Positions 1 to 11,826 of a DNA stretch of 64,000 bases are shown one piece after another. Origin of the DNA: Dallia pectoralis (taxonomy: Eukaryota; Chordata; Actinopteri; Esociformes; Umbridae). Under the pieces are notes generated by a model that saw only the letters and a list, made by a program, of their open reading frames with translations, was not told where the DNA came from and searched no databases. The position numbers and the translations under genes are program-made. Each line of letters starts with the position of its first letter. The first letter of the stretch is position 1. Location of the stretch: NCBI GenBank assembly GCA_029465975.1, contig CM055738.1, positions 6,440,833-6,504,832 of the forward strand. The letters are read 5' to 3'.

Positions 1-293
1 TATTATCTTCAGACCATAATGCAAGCCAACATCTAATTACGTATTTACAGTGTAGACACAAGCCAAAAACAGATAAATAAAAATGCACCAGCCAAAATAT
101 TCACATTTATATTATACATTGCAAATATTTTGCTCCAAAAAAACGAATGAATCTTGAGTGCAAGTGACAAGCTAACAAGTATTTGCGAAGAACATCAGTT
201 CTTGAAGACTATTTTGACAGTCTTATAACTATCAATGGAAACACCATTCACACTACCTAAATAAAGAAAGGAAAGACAGATTGACAGCCCCCT

Positions 294-298
<5 letters not shown>
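1..298. other. Unique AT-rich non-coding DNA
   Basis: No open frame with protein-like composition, no RNA gene and no recognisable repeat was found on either strand. Confidence 0.5.

Positions 299-385
<87 letters not shown>
299..385. repeat. (GT)n microsatellite
   Basis: About 43 uninterrupted GT dinucleotides. A pure alternating purine-pyrimidine tract of this length can adopt Z-DNA and is expected to vary in length between individuals. The His-Thr reading frame on the minus strand is an artefact of the dinucleotide. Confidence 0.98.
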
Positions 386-386
<1 letters not shown>

Positions 387-849
387 ACTAGTAAGGCAAA
401 CACACATGCCTAATGAGAAACAGCTGTGAAGCCAAATTTCCCAAAACACTTGTTACCTTTAATACAATATGTTTACCTTTAAAAGAATCTGGGCAAAATG
501 TGCGTTGTTATAAGAGGTTAATCCTACACAGATGACAATAAGGCCTAATTCAAGCTGACATTCTGTACTTTAACCCAATTTTCATAGTAATATTTAAAAT
601 CCCGAGAGCTATAAGAGAGCCAAAAGGTGGAATGCATTGTACCTGAGATATACCCCATTTAAACTTTCTTGCCGGTCCATCTGTCAGTTGGCATTAAGTA
701 ATAATATCCTCAAACATGCGTTAGACACTCAAGTACTATCTTTCCAACCCTAATCCACACTGGACCAGCTAATAGTCTTCCGGTCTTGAACAGTAAGAAA
801 ACACAACAAGGAGAAAAGTTGTGTTATTCTCTAAATGCACTCACTGATC
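386..849. other. Unique non-coding DNA
   Basis: No gene, RNA or repeat recognised; ordinary AT-rich sequence between the GT tract and the CpG-rich patch. Confidence 0.45.
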
Positions 850-1300
850 CTGATTGACAGCCGGAGAACACTTTTTAAGGCAAGCGGGCGAGAGAGGTGG
901 AAGGAGTTGGTGATGATGTTGACCGCGCGCCGTTCTAGCCCTGGAGTTATGTTGTTTTGAAAGACAGGCGACAGCCCATTGCCCTTTCTGCAGACCAAAC
1001 AATGTGCTGCAATTGACCTATACAGCAGACAGACAAAGACCTAAACCAGATTGTGATGGAGGAGACGAGGATGGAATGCTATGATCCAGGTAAACTCTTT
1101 CCCCTGGTTGGCCGGTCGGGGTGCCTTCTAGGTTATCACTTATGTCCTATCGCCAACCGTGGTTGTCGGGGACGATGGATGTTTTCCGGAACCGACAGTC
1201 GGACCTTTATATCGACGGGTGGCGGAGCCGGGCCCTGCTTGGCCCGTTAGCCGGTTGACCATCGCCGCGGTACCAGGACCCGTCGCCGTAAGTTATCTCA
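850..1300 (+). promoter_or_regulatory. CpG-rich patch, possible promoter / first exon
   Basis: This 450-bp stretch is visibly richer in CpG than its surroundings, with CpG-dense runs around 870-945 and 1105-1290. Inside it, an ATG at 1056 opens a short frame (11 codons beginning MEETRMECYDP) that ends at a good splice-donor match, CAG|GTAAAC, with the GT at 1090-1091, leaving phase 1. CpG clustering plus ATG plus donor is what a first coding exon looks like. However, 34 nt of coding sequence carries almost no information and I do not recognise the peptide. A CpG-rich regulatory element without an exon is equally possible. Confidence 0.22.
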
Positions 1301-2877
1301 TACAGAAGCGTTCATTTGAAAGGGCAGAATGGTTCAAAGGCGTCCAGTAGGAAAACAATTGACATCACGCTATAAGAGCTGTTGGTCGAATTATTGTTTT
1401 TCCCTGTCGAGTTTTATCTTGTGTATCTACGGGCAACGTTTGCAGCTGCAGTTATCCAGAAAGCCAAAACTGGCGATAAAAGCGCTCCACATCTGAACCA
1501 CCCAAGGCAGCAGAATTAACTCTAAAGACACATTCAAGTAAACGGTTGGCCTCAGGTCTCCGGGAAAAAATCCCCTTGGCAACCATCAATCAGTACAACA
1601 CGGTAGCCTGGCCCGGTAGCCTGGCTCTAATGGTTATGATGGACCAATGAGAAGAGACTCATTTAGTCACAGTGTGGAGTAGGAGTCTCGTCTGGGCTTG
1701 TGAGGCAGCCAGGCTGAACTATCTATCCCAATCATTTAGTTCTGACAGAGCAGAGGGATGAGAATGGACAGACTCAAGAATGGACAATGAAGAGAGTAAA
1801 CGCATTTAGGTTGGAGGACGGAGTGTGGGGAAGAAAAAAAGTGAGCTAATAACTTTTCGGATTAAAATGTATGCAAACAGGACACATTTGCTGGAGGTTT
1901 TCAGTTGGGTACGTCTGGCTATTAAGCCCACATACCCATTGACCTCTCGACCATACTTGGATGGATTTAAAAAAGAATAATATATATATATATATAAATA
2001 AACATATAAATGAAATATTATTCAAACACAAAACACATATGGGAAGCGATATTCTTTTCCTAATATTTGATTTTAAACCAATCAGATGACCCATTATTTA
2101 GCGTGACCAACTGCTACTACGTTCTAGTAGTCCAGTAGTCCACTTTTTTCTTTGATTAAGGTTTAAAAGCTCGCCTTCTGCTGCCCACATTATCTCCAAA
2201 GAACAAACACTTGAAATGTGGCCCTCGGGCCCCCATGGCTGAATCAATGCAACGGCCTTCACAGGGAAAACAAAGCAGCTATTCATTAGCAAGAGGGCAT
2301 CTGAATGAATTACAAAGCTTTCATCTAGATTGGGCACCGCATGAGAATTCGGGGCAGCGCTCCTCAATGGGACGGGCCGTGTGCTATACATCAGGTATGT
2401 CATAGGAAATACAGGACTTTCCAGGTCCTTCGGGATTTAAGAAGTAGCAGCTACATGTCACGGTCTTCTCAGTAAACAGCTGGAACCTCAGCAAACCAAG
2501 GTGAATTCCGCCTGCCGTCTTCCCTGGAAAAGTCTGTGTCAAAATGTTCTGATGTTCCTGGGAAAGCAAGAGTGTATCCACGCAAACCTTGAGCAAAATT
2601 GTACCTCATGCACAAAATGGTTGTATTAAAAAAATACTATACATTTCAGGCAAACTTTAATTTGTAGTAAATTGAGCTGTTCGCGCCAGAGGAATTATAA
2701 TAGAAGTGTTAAAAACATTTATACATTAATGGCGATAGAATGGATGCAATTACCATTGCAAATCACAAATTGTAAAATGTTGACAAAACACACGTGGGTT
2801 ATTCAACTCCAACCCTACAAGGAGAAAAGCCAGCTGGTTCTCTGTTCTACCTCATCATTAATGTCAATTTGAATATC
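1301..2877. other. Unique non-coding DNA with a short (TA)n tract
   Basis: No protein-like frame on either strand. A short (TA)n run lies near 1979-1996. The only local repetition is an imperfect GTAGCCTGGC doublet around 1605-1625. Confidence 0.45.
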
Positions 2878-3079
2878 GGACAGTCAGCCAGTAGACAACA
2901 GCACATATAATGTTTACATACAATCTCATAATTACCCATTTGGTCTACAGGACAGTCAGCCAGTAGACAACAGCACATATAATGTTTACATACAATCTCA
3001 TAATTACCCATTTGGTCTACAGGACAGTCAGCCAGTAGACAACAGCACATATAATGTTTACATACAATCTCGTAATTAG
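2878..3079. repeat. 72-bp tandem repeat, ~2.8 copies
   Basis: The block beginning GACAGTCAGCCAGTAGACAA recurs at 2879, 2951 and 3023, exactly 72 bp apart. Copies are nearly identical (for example CTCATAATT versus CTCGTAATT at the end of the last copy), so the duplication is recent. 72 is divisible by three, so the minus strand stays open with a repeated Cys-rich peptide; this is not a gene. Confidence 0.95.
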
Positions 3080-3561
3080 ATCTCAAATTGATAATGGCAT
3101 TAGGCCAAAAAAAGAATTAGCGCTGGAGACCCATTACTCTGCTCATCTTAATCTGGAAAAGGTCATAAAAGTAAAAAGTCATAAAAGTAAGCATACACTG
3201 ATTAAACCGTCCGATTCCCTTAGCAATATTGAGAATTACGAGGACACGTAAACAGCTTAATCAGAGGTCCAGCAGCGTATTTGTTCTGTGCAAGCTGATT
3301 TAATATCAAAGTCAGGTCAGCTGGCCCGGTGTCAACCGTCATGTAAACAAGTTCGTTTCACCATTTCAACAATTTTGGTGCACCATCATGAGCGTGTAAT
3401 AGTACTCTATGACAGTTCATGTGGGTGGATTCTCTGCTGACAAACACTAGTAGATAACAGCTGCTGCTGCTGTCTGGGTGTCTGAACACATCGACCAACT
3501 CAAGATCTGTGGCCTCTCCGCCGTGTAATTGTGGCGCTAACAGACATTGTGTTGGAGCTGG
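3080..3561. other. Unique non-coding DNA
   Basis: No gene or repeat recognised. Two adjacent imperfect copies of a CATAAAAGTAA motif occur near 3163-3190. Confidence 0.45.
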
Positions 3562-3690
3562 ATTCAGACCGGGAGGATTCGGACCGGGAGGATTCGGACC
3601 GGGAGGATGCGGACCTGGAGGATTCGGACCGGGAGGATTCGGACCGGGAGGATTCCGACCTGGAGGATTCCGACCTGGAGGATTCCGACG
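3562..3690. repeat. 15-bp GC-rich minisatellite, ~8.5 copies
   Basis: The unit GACCGGGAGGATTCG (variants GACCTGGAGGATTCC and one GGATGCG) is repeated head to tail. The period is a multiple of three and unit variation is small, so frames on both strands stay open and give Gly/Pro-, Ser/Arg- or Asp/Ser-rich repeats. These are consequences of the array rather than proteins. Confidence 0.95.
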
Positions 3691-5552
3691 GTGAGATAGT
3701 GTCCACCAAGCATTGTTTAAGCACATTTGCGGCCAGACGTCGCCCCAGCTGAGGTAGCTCCCTGCGGTGGCATTACAGACTAAACTGGAATTGAATCATG
3801 TGCCCTTGAGCATTCCTTCACTGTCGTTCCACACAAAAACACAATACCTCCTCGACTAACCTACTGAGGGCTCATATGGCAGCAGCACTGCATCCAAATC
3901 GCGGATGGTGGCAGACTGATTGACTTAGTTAATGAGTACACACACACACACAACCTTAATTCTGTAGAGCAACCCTGTGTGTTTGCCCAGCCTTTATTGA
4001 ATAACTTTCCTGATGTTTGAAGATAAATTAACGGATACAATCGTGGTCGATGCCAATTTAGCAGCCGTTTTGGTCATTTCCATAGCAACCAGCTACCAGA
4101 GTCATCAGTGTTGATATTTAACTGGACGGGAAACGGTGTCCCCGGAGCTCCAGGGGCCTCTGGTGACTAATGCGATGTTGTATCATCGGATAATGCCACG
4201 GATCTTTCATTACGCCACCGCACCCTTTTACTTCGCGGTGGTGCGATTAACGGGATTAATTATCACCAACGTATTGAAACCGAGTACTGGAAATGTGAAA
4301 GGCTGAAAGGTCAGTGCACAACAAAATTGCTAAAAACATACTGTGTACACTCAGCAGCGCAGAACTCTGTAAAGAAAGTTGTATCACCGTGGGTGATTCG
4401 TCGGTCAACGCCGCTGCCTCCTGCGCAGCTGTGCTGCGGCAGCGTGGGTTCAATTCCGTCCAATTGTTCTTTTAACTTGAAACCCATGAGCATTTTTTTT
4501 ACCAGGCTACATAATTGGACGTATGGTTTTCAAAGGTCTATCAGTTCTGGCTGAAAGATCAAAAAACATAATGTGACTCACGTGAAGGCTGAATAGGACA
4601 ATTTTGCAGGAGAACAATGAATTTGAACAAAAGACAGAATTTGTAATTGCTGGAGTAACAGTATGGTATTGCAGGCACACAGAAATGCCCGTGTGTGTGT
4701 TCACGCAACGGTCCTCACTCAGCCAGGACAGGAATACAAGGAAAATCATCATACAAAGTGAGGACATATGTCCTTCCTTTAACTAGAAGACTCATCGGTT
4801 AGGGCTAGGTTAATTTTAGGCAGCAAAGGTTACATTTAGGCTTTTGCTCGTTCATAGTCTCAGTATGAATGTGAAAGACTAAAGGCAACATTCATGGAAA
4901 TAGCGGAATAGCGGAATTGCGGTACGAAATAGGGACCTATATTCTGTGGCAATATTTTTTACGAGCGCAATGTTGCCATGGCAAGGCAACTCACCCAGGG
5001 CTGCATTTAACCAAACAGAGAGTCTGCTATGGCTTGGCTAGACACCACTTCAAGAGTACTCCTGGTCTGTATAGACCCAAAATAAATTAAAAAACCCGAG
5101 CCCCAGATTTCAAGAGCAAGAATTAGGCTACACACTGGAGTGTCCTCACCGACCTTGAGTTGATCAATGCAATCAGACGTCCATTTCACCCTGACCCCCA
5201 GACAAACTAGAGATGTTGCAGACGCTAGCCGAACAAACAGCAACGCAGTTGTGTAAAAATGGGATCCATTGTGAGTCCAGACTTGAAAATGAGGGTGTCC
5301 TCTGAGTAATGTTGCCATCAAGTTACTTTGACGTCTTGGGAAATGGTTTGAAAGCTTTCATATTCCCCTTTTGCAGATCATAAATCCCAGAATATGTTTA
5401 TACTCTATATATGATGTGATTTGAAGTTAGCCTTTTGCATAAACAAAACTTTCATGTCAAATGAAAAAAAAAAAAATTTAACAGACAAATGAGGACATTA
5501 AAGATTAATAATAATGACCCATTAACGCTCATTACATCGTTTGCATTCACAG
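3691..5552. other. Unique non-coding DNA
   Basis: No convincing coding frame. There is a short (CA)n at about 3940-3951 and a 9-bp imperfect inverted repeat (arms 4213-4221 and 4235-4243, 13-nt loop). A lone RNA polymerase III box-B-like GGTTCAATTCC sits at 4447-4457. Nothing else is recognised. Confidence 0.4.
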
Positions 5553-6359
5553 GCCAATGTGATTGTTGTGTAAGTACAGTCCATGTGTAAGTACAGTCAA
5601 TGTGTATGTACAGCCAATGTGTATGTACAGCCAATGTGATTATTGTGTAAGCACTGTCCATGTGTAAGTACAGTCCATGTGTAAGTACAGTCAATGTGTA
5701 TGTACAGCCAATGTGATTGTTGTGTAAGTACAGTCCATGTGTAAGTACAGTCAATGTGTATGTACAGCCAATGTGATTGTTGTGTAAGTACAGTCCATGT
5801 GTAAGTACAGTCAATGTGTATGTACAGCCAATGTGATTGTTGTGTAAGCACTGACCATGTGTAAGTAAAGTTAATGTGATTGTTGTGTAAGCACAGTCCA
5901 TGTGTAAGTACAGTCAATGTGTAAGTACAGCCAATGTGATTGTTGTGTAAGCACAGTCCATGTGTAAGTACAGCCAATGTGATTGTTGTGTAAGTACAGT
6001 CAATGTGATTGTTGTGTAAGTACAGTCAATGTGATTGTTGTGTAAGTACAGCCAATGTGATTGTTGTGTAAGCACAGTCCATGGTAAGTACAGTCAATGT
6101 GTAAGTACAGTCCATGTGTAAGTACAGTCAATGTGTATGTACAGCCAATGTGATTGTTGTGTAAGCACTGACCATGTGTAAGTACAGTCAATGTGATTGT
6201 TGTGTAAGCACAGTCCATGTGTAAGTACAGTCAATGTGTAAGTACAGCCAATGTGATTGTTGTGTAAGCACAGTCCATGTGTAAGTACAGCCAATGTGAT
6301 TTTTGTGTAAGCACAGACCATGTGTAAGTACAGTTAATGTGATTGTTGTGTAAGTACAG
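5553..6359. repeat. Minisatellite, left arm (17-25-bp monomers)
   Basis: Irregular head-to-tail monomers around TAAGTACAGTCAATGTG and TAAGCACAGTCCATGTG, some carrying an ATTGTTGTG extension. Monomer order is heterogeneous, unlike the right arm at 7356-7713. The array is interrupted by a hAT-type element whose left target-site copy AAGTACAG is at 6352-6359. Long minus-strand Thr/Tyr/His-rich frames are artefacts of the array. Confidence 0.95.
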
Positions 6360-7355
6360 TAGGGCTGCACGATATTGGAAAAAAATGACATTGCAATATT
6401 TTTTTCCCCAACGATATATATTGCGATATTGCGAGCCATCAATCCAGGCTAAAGTCAATAATTACCATTCCATCACACCGTACCGGCAGACTCATGTAGG
6501 GCTCCGTTGGCCTGCTGGACCATAAGTCTGCATATTCTTCTACGTGTGACAGCTCTGCTTCAATCTGAGATCTGCATTTTCCATACAGCTCTAATATGTG
6601 CAGGATGGTATAACATAGCGCATGTCAAGCGTTCGGATCATTTTCTTAAATCCCTTTTTGGTGACAGTGTTTAATGGCAACATATCTTTAGCGATATAAA
6701 ACGTTATTGTTACGGTGCCGTTTTAAGTGATCAGACAAATTGGTGGTGTTTCCTTGTTTTGAGGCCACAACTTTATAACACTCCAGGCAAAGTACCTGTT
6801 TATGGTCAACATCCTCATTTTTGTAGCCGTTTATGTATAAAATAATAATTATTATACATAATAATTACATCTCCCGACTCCTTGGTTGTGTAAATACATC
6901 CATCGTTTATTTAGCTAAGCATGTAAACGATCAGGAACAACGAAAACATATCGTTTAGTGAATATTTTAGACAATGAAACGGTGAGTTTATGAGTTCGCT
7001 ACGTGATCGTGGATTTAAGAGACACGAGAGAGAAGCTCCGGACCGCGCATGTTGCAATCGGTTGCTACGACAACACAAACAAATTATTGCTAGTGCGCAT
7101 GTCCATCGTGACGTCATGGGCCAGTCAACGCGGAAGATCCAAGCTCCATGTCGGCTTTTTGAGCACTCGCATTGGAATGTACGGGGCTTCACGCAGAACA
7201 CTGTATTCAGTTCTCTTAATACATTCATGGTGCTACCGTTCTTTTAATACATTTATGGGTGCTACCCTTATTCACATCGCATGTTCCGACGGTGTGACTA
7301 TCGCGCATGCGCACATCGCGATGTCGGTGTTAAAACCGAATATCGTTCAGCCCTA
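6360..7355. mobile_element. Non-autonomous hAT-superfamily DNA transposon
   Basis: The left end reads TAGGGCTGCACGATATT. The right end is its inverted complement with one mismatch (...AATATCGTTCAGCCCTA). The element is flanked by an exact 8-bp direct repeat AAGTACAG at 6352-6359 and 7356-7363, the target-site duplication length that defines hAT insertions. The 996-bp interior has no transposase-like frame on either strand, so the copy would need a transposase in trans. Subterminal GCGATATTGCG-like and CATCGCGATG motifs may be transposase-binding repeats. The insertion interrupts a minisatellite monomer, so the array pre-dates it. Confidence 0.9.
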
Positions 7356-7713
7356 AAGTACAGTCAATGTGATTGTTGTGTAAGTACAGTCAATGTGATT
7401 GTTGTGTAAGTACAGCCAATGTGATTGTTGTGTAAGTACAGCCAATGTGATTGTTGTGTAAGCACAGTCCATGTGTAAGTACAGTCAATGTGTAAGTACA
7501 GCCAATGTGATTGTTGTGTAAGCACAGTCCATGTGTAAGTACAGTCAATGTGTAAGTACAGCCAATGTGATTGTTGTGTAAGCACAGTCCATGTGTAAGT
7601 ACAGTCAATGTGTAAGTACAGCCAATGTGATTGTTGTGTAAGCACAGTCCATGTGTAAGTACAGTCAATGTGTAAGTACAGCCAATGTGATTGTTGTGTA
7701 AGCACAGTCCATG
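7356..7713. repeat. Minisatellite, right arm with 60-bp higher-order unit
   Basis: Continuation of the array at 5553-6359, beginning with the right target-site copy AAGTACAG. From about 7436 it settles into a homogeneous 60-bp higher-order unit (one ATTGTTGTG-bearing monomer plus two 18-bp monomers) repeated more than four times with virtually no change. The left arm lacks this regularity. Confidence 0.95.
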
Positions 7714-8091
7714 TAACAAACGGTCAGTTTAAAATCACTAATGTCCAAAGGGCATCCAATGTCCTGACTGAAATAAGATCGTACATATGAATGCTTCGGC
7801 GAGTCCTTGACAGTACATCGTCAACATCCACTAGGAAAGAAACTGGCAAATATGACCATGGGCCATAATTGCATTGAAAGAAGCTGCATTCATGCTCAAG
7901 CATTCGAACAGTGATTTAGAAGTATGAGTCACTGGCTACCTGGTCCATGGGGTGAGGTTGGCAAGTGCTACTGCATCTAATGGTATTCATTACACTAATG
8001 ACACAAAGGACATTTCTGCATTTGCATAATTCATGGCTGATTGATTTTTGCTTTTTCTGAAAGCACTGAGGCAGCGAGAACGCGGGATGAA
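7714..8091. other. Unique non-coding DNA
   Basis: No gene, RNA or repeat recognised between the two minisatellites. Confidence 0.45.
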
Positions 8092-8214
8092 AGTGAACCA
8101 TATGTGTGCATGTGTGCATGACTGCTGTGAACGTGAACCAAATGTGTGCATGACTGTTGTGCTCGTGAACCAAATGACTGTTGTGCACGTGAACCAAATG
8201 ACTGTTGTGCTCGT
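8092..8214. repeat. 24-bp tandem repeat with longer first units
   Basis: Units starting GTGAACCAAATG recur with lengths of about 40, 32, 24 and 24 bp. The longer units carry extra TGTGTGCATG. The gradation suggests stepwise loss of an internal TG-rich segment. Confidence 0.85.
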
Positions 8215-10603
8215 CTTCGACCACAAGAACATCGGCAAAAAACACCCACGTTGATTCACGCTCATCCAATCTCTCAAAGCAACAATGTACACATCCCATT
8301 ATTCGTTTACATGCGGCTTTAAGAGAGACATTTTCCGGGGGCGAGTTCAGTCAGGGCCAAGTGTATCCCGGCGCGAGCTTGACGGACAAATCAGAAGCGA
8401 TTTTGAAAATCAGAAATCACGCTCAAAGAAATACTCTGTGGAATGATGTGGGCATGTGTAGATAACACTGAGAGAATCGACTAAATTAAAAAAGTAAAAG
8501 TTCACACAAATGGGTGACGCGCACGGAATAAAGCAGGTCGTTATGGGCGTCAGAGCTAGGACAGCGGTGAGCATAGAGATAAATGACCACCCACACTGTG
8601 CAAACGGGCGCCTGGGGGCCGGGGGCCTCCGCAATAAAGCGGAGCCAAAATAAGGTCTGAGCGCGACAACAGCGCGGTCAGACACAACCAGTCCAGACAC
8701 CAGTGAGTCAACATGCCCTGTGACCCTCTCCGTTGAGTCCGAGATGTTTTCAGATGACTGTATAAAGAAACAGGTTTTCGGGAAGTCTACCCCCCGCTTT
8801 GCCAGTCGCGCAATCCTCAAAAATCACTTCAAGCATTTGCGACCGGAAAGCTTCCTACAAGTTCAGCGGTCTGACATGGTAACGGTCTGGACTGGATAAT
8901 CTTTCAAAAACACACTCACACCCCGTTACCTGCAATACTTTTTTATTTTTGCCTCAGCCACTCTCTAAGAGACAAGTGAAAGGAACATTTTAATATCTTT
9001 TGAAGTCTGACGTTAAATATGCTGAAAAAATAGACAGGGTGACTTCATGCCTAATAAAATGTCAGGAAGCAGAGGGATTTGGGCTCACTTATCTATTAAA
9101 AATATGTCACTCAAACAAAATGCTTTCCCCAAAAGATTTACGCTGTTTATGCTTCAAGTCGAATTGAAAATGGTAAGAGAAATCCGGATTTAAATGTGCC
9201 ATCTCATTATTCCACAATGTGCATTCAACCTGGAAATATGCTAACTAGATACAAAAGATACAGAGAGTATGAACGCACCTGACAGTGTACAGTGAGTCTG
9301 TTTTTACTAACAAGAGGACATTATTTTTGAATTATTAGACACGTCGTCAATTGGGGAAAAGCTTGACAAACGAGAGGAACAAAAGTTGTCATGTTGCTGC
9401 GGACCGGATCGATACGCGCGTCTTGTATCCGTGCTTATAAAGCGCTAGAGCGTCAACGATCCTCTACTGACCATTTGAAATGACACCTCGGTGACAGACG
9501 GGCCATGCAAATGTCACACCTAAGAGCTCCTCTGAGGGCATGTGAGACACGGTGCTGCTGAAAACTCATCAGGGTCAGCTAGCGTGCCGACTCTGAGCAG
9601 ACTTCGTTAGCATTTAAACTCTTAGCTCCTCATCGAGCTGTGCACCCTTGAGGATAATGTTGGTTAAAAAAATATATATAAATATAGTGGCAATAAATAG
9701 TATCCAGAGGAAAGTGAAGCAGATTGTTTAAACCCACTGAAGTCCTTAATGACACCACGCTTACGGAATAAGCCTCAGCGGTTGCTAATGTCTAACACTT
9801 AGAAAATGCTCTTGAAGTCAGGTGAGCAAAATGCAAGTCATTGGCGCAACTAAACTTTACAGGCTCAAAAGATCGCATCTGACAATCATTCAGAACAAGC
9901 AAACCGTGAAATCAAAGGAGGCACCTAAGGGCAGAGACAACTTCGATCGATTCGAGCAAAAAAAAGTAAAATGCTTAGAGCAAATGTTACACTAATCTCC
10001 TAGATTAAAACATCAGCCGTTAATCCACTAATCCGGGGCTGGAGAGATACGAGTTTTAGACCAGCATACTTTAACGCAGGCCTCAAGTATTGACAGTCCA
10101 AATGTGAGCATAAACAACCGTATTAACCAGAGTCAATCCTGATGATATTGGCCCGTGGAGGCAGAGCAATAATGCCCACCTAATAAATCCCACTTATTTT
10201 AATGTGGATGAACTTTATGATGGCGTCTGCCTGGGAGGTGTCTCTCCAGGCCTGGTTGATTGGGGGAAATTCATAATGAATAACTTACTCACCCGAGCTA
10301 AATGATGATTCACGCCTTTTGCAGCTTTGCCAAAATGTATGACCTACAGACATTTAAGGCCTGCCACGATGAGATATGCGGTCTGGCCACCCGTGGAGGA
10401 CAAATTGAGCTCTCAAAACTTTCCCCCAGAAGCGCTAAACAAAACTAATGAAATACAGATCAATTCCAGATTCTTTACAAGCGGTAAGAAACAACAGAAA
10501 TGGTCAGAAATTGTCATTGCCCTGAAAACAACGGGAGATCAAAACAATTGAGTTGGTAATGAATGGGCCCCAATGTAATCATGTAGTTATGAAATGCTAC
10601 CAC
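8215..10603. other. Unique non-coding DNA
   Basis: No protein-like frame longer than expected by chance. 8320-8830 is somewhat CpG-rich with a GC-rich run around 8610-8645. 8955-9250 and 9640-10320 are AT-rich, low in repeats and rich in ATTA/TAAT homeodomain-type cores, so conserved non-coding elements are possible but cannot be shown from one sequence. Confidence 0.35.
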
Positions 10604-10663
10604 GGGGCTCTAATGAAGCTCCAATGGGGCTCCAATGGGGCTCCAATGGGGCTCTAATGGGGA
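10604..10663. repeat. 12-bp tandem repeat, ~5 copies
   Basis: GGGGCTCCAATG / GGGGCTCTAATG units head to tail with few substitutions. Confidence 0.9.
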
Positions 10664-11344
10664 TCTTCAGGTAGAGCATGAAGCTTCTATGAATAAAAAA
10701 ATACATGCACATAGTGTGCGATGTGGCTACATTTGACATTATACAGTCATAGCCTACCCTTGTACACTGCTAGCCTACCCGCTGCCTCTGGTGCATATGT
10801 ACCACTGTATTATGGAAAATTCTGCCTACGAGCATTTCAGCACAGTCTCTCCATCTGTTCTACCAACATCTCCACTGTCTAATAAAACATGAAATTCAAT
10901 ATAAAGCTCTGTTTGACAAGAGAGAGAGAGAGGAGAACTTTTAAGGATCACATGTCAGTGATTTCTCTAGGGGTGTTGGTCTCTAAAACTGCCGGAATCA
11001 CTGCAAGTCATGTCTTTAATGTCTGTGCAAATACAGATGCCACAGCCAGATTGTTTTGAGCTCTAGTTAGATCAGTTCTGTGGATAACTTGCTTCAAATG
11101 CTGCCCGGCAACTCCTGTGGTGCTGAACTGAGAAAATGTTTGCCAGGCTGTGAAAATTTGTAGATTCCTGAAACATAATCCACTCTCCAGTGTGTGTGGC
11201 TGCTACGAAACCCAACGGCTAAAAACTAGGAGAGAGTGGGAACTTAACACGTTCACCTCACAAACATAAGATCAAAAAGAACACAGCAACAAGAACTGCA
11301 GTGCAAAGTCATTAAATGGCCATAGCATAAAAATTAGAAAATGA
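10664..11344. other. Unique non-coding DNA with short (AG)n
   Basis: A short AG tract lies near 10919-10933. 10990-11280 resembles old degraded reverse-transcriptase-like or processed sequence, but no motif is secure. Confidence 0.35.
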
Positions 11345-11508
11345 GGAGGAAAAATTTGTAGGATTTTTTATTTTCTGGATTTTTTTTCTCATTTTGTCTC
11401 TCATAGTGAAAGTGTACCAATGATGAAAATTACAGGCCTCTCTTATCTTTTTTTAAGTGGGAGAACTTGCACAATTGGTGGCAGACTAAATACTTTTTTG
11501 CCCCACTG
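11345..11508 (-). mobile_element. Tc1-like transposon end fragment
   Basis: The right edge is a Tc1-type terminal inverted repeat, CAGTGGGGCAAAAAAGTA when read on the minus strand from 11508, abutting a TA dinucleotide at 11509-11510 as expected for Tc1/mariner insertion. Inward of it is subterminal sequence typical of fish Tc1-like elements (a AGTGGGAGAACTTG-type block, then an AT-rich TTTTTCTCATTTTG block). The opposite end and the transposase are missing. Confidence 0.75.
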
Positions 11509-11519
11509 TATATATACAC

Positions 11520-11826
11520 ACACACACAATAATGAATAATGCAGTTTCAGCAAGTGTAGAAATTGGCAATATGGCCAATATAAGTACATTTTATAAATAT
11601 AACAGTCGTATAAGTGTATATAAATGATGGAGTCAGGTAGAACGTGCCCCCATGCTCTGGTAACATCTACCAAACGGCAGCAGCGTGAACAGACAGTAGC
11701 CTGGGTGGCTTTAAGGTTCTGTACTTTCTTAAATGTTCGGTATATGCCCGGCACGGATGGGCGATGGCAGCCGATAATACGTTCCGCTGACTTAACCACC
11801 CTCTGGAGAACGTTTAAGCCCATCTA
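11520..11826 (-). mobile_element. LINE 3'-end remnant (reverse-transcriptase C-terminus)
   Basis: Minus strand, reading from 11823: a frame starting MGLNVLQRVVKSAERIIGC carries the LQRVV-x-(S/T)AERIIG block found near the C-terminus of fish L2/Rex/CR1-type LINE ORF2 proteins, after the reverse-transcriptase domain. The frame then drifts and no further motif is clear. This is a 5'-truncated dead copy. It shares its character with the remnant at 34302-34667. Confidence 0.6.

Noticed and set aside
2098..2596. Overlapping frames of 70-101 codons on both strands
   Set aside because: No domain, no conservation-like codon pattern and no splice context; chance length.
3500..3752. Gly/Pro- or Ser/Arg-rich collagen- or SR-like frames
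   Set aside because: Translation of a 15-bp GC-rich array in several frames.
4213..4243. 9-bp inverted repeat with 13-nt loop as a structured RNA
   Set aside because: One imperfect hairpin is expected by chance in this much sequence and nothing around it suggests a transcript.
4330..4470. Possible second tRNA-derived SINE (box B GGTTCAATTCC at 4447-4457)
   Set aside because: No convincing box A at the right distance and no tail; single-box matches occur by chance.
5553..7713. CRISPR-like regular repeats
   Set aside because: Repeats are head to tail without unique spacers and the sequence is vertebrate; this applies to all arrays in the window.
5452..7719. Long minus-strand Thr/Tyr/His/Leu-rich frames
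   Set aside because: Shadows of the minisatellite on both sides of the hAT element.
8410..8820. 136-codon minus-strand frame
   Set aside because: GC-rich stretch gives few stops; no motif or signal and no supporting splice sites.
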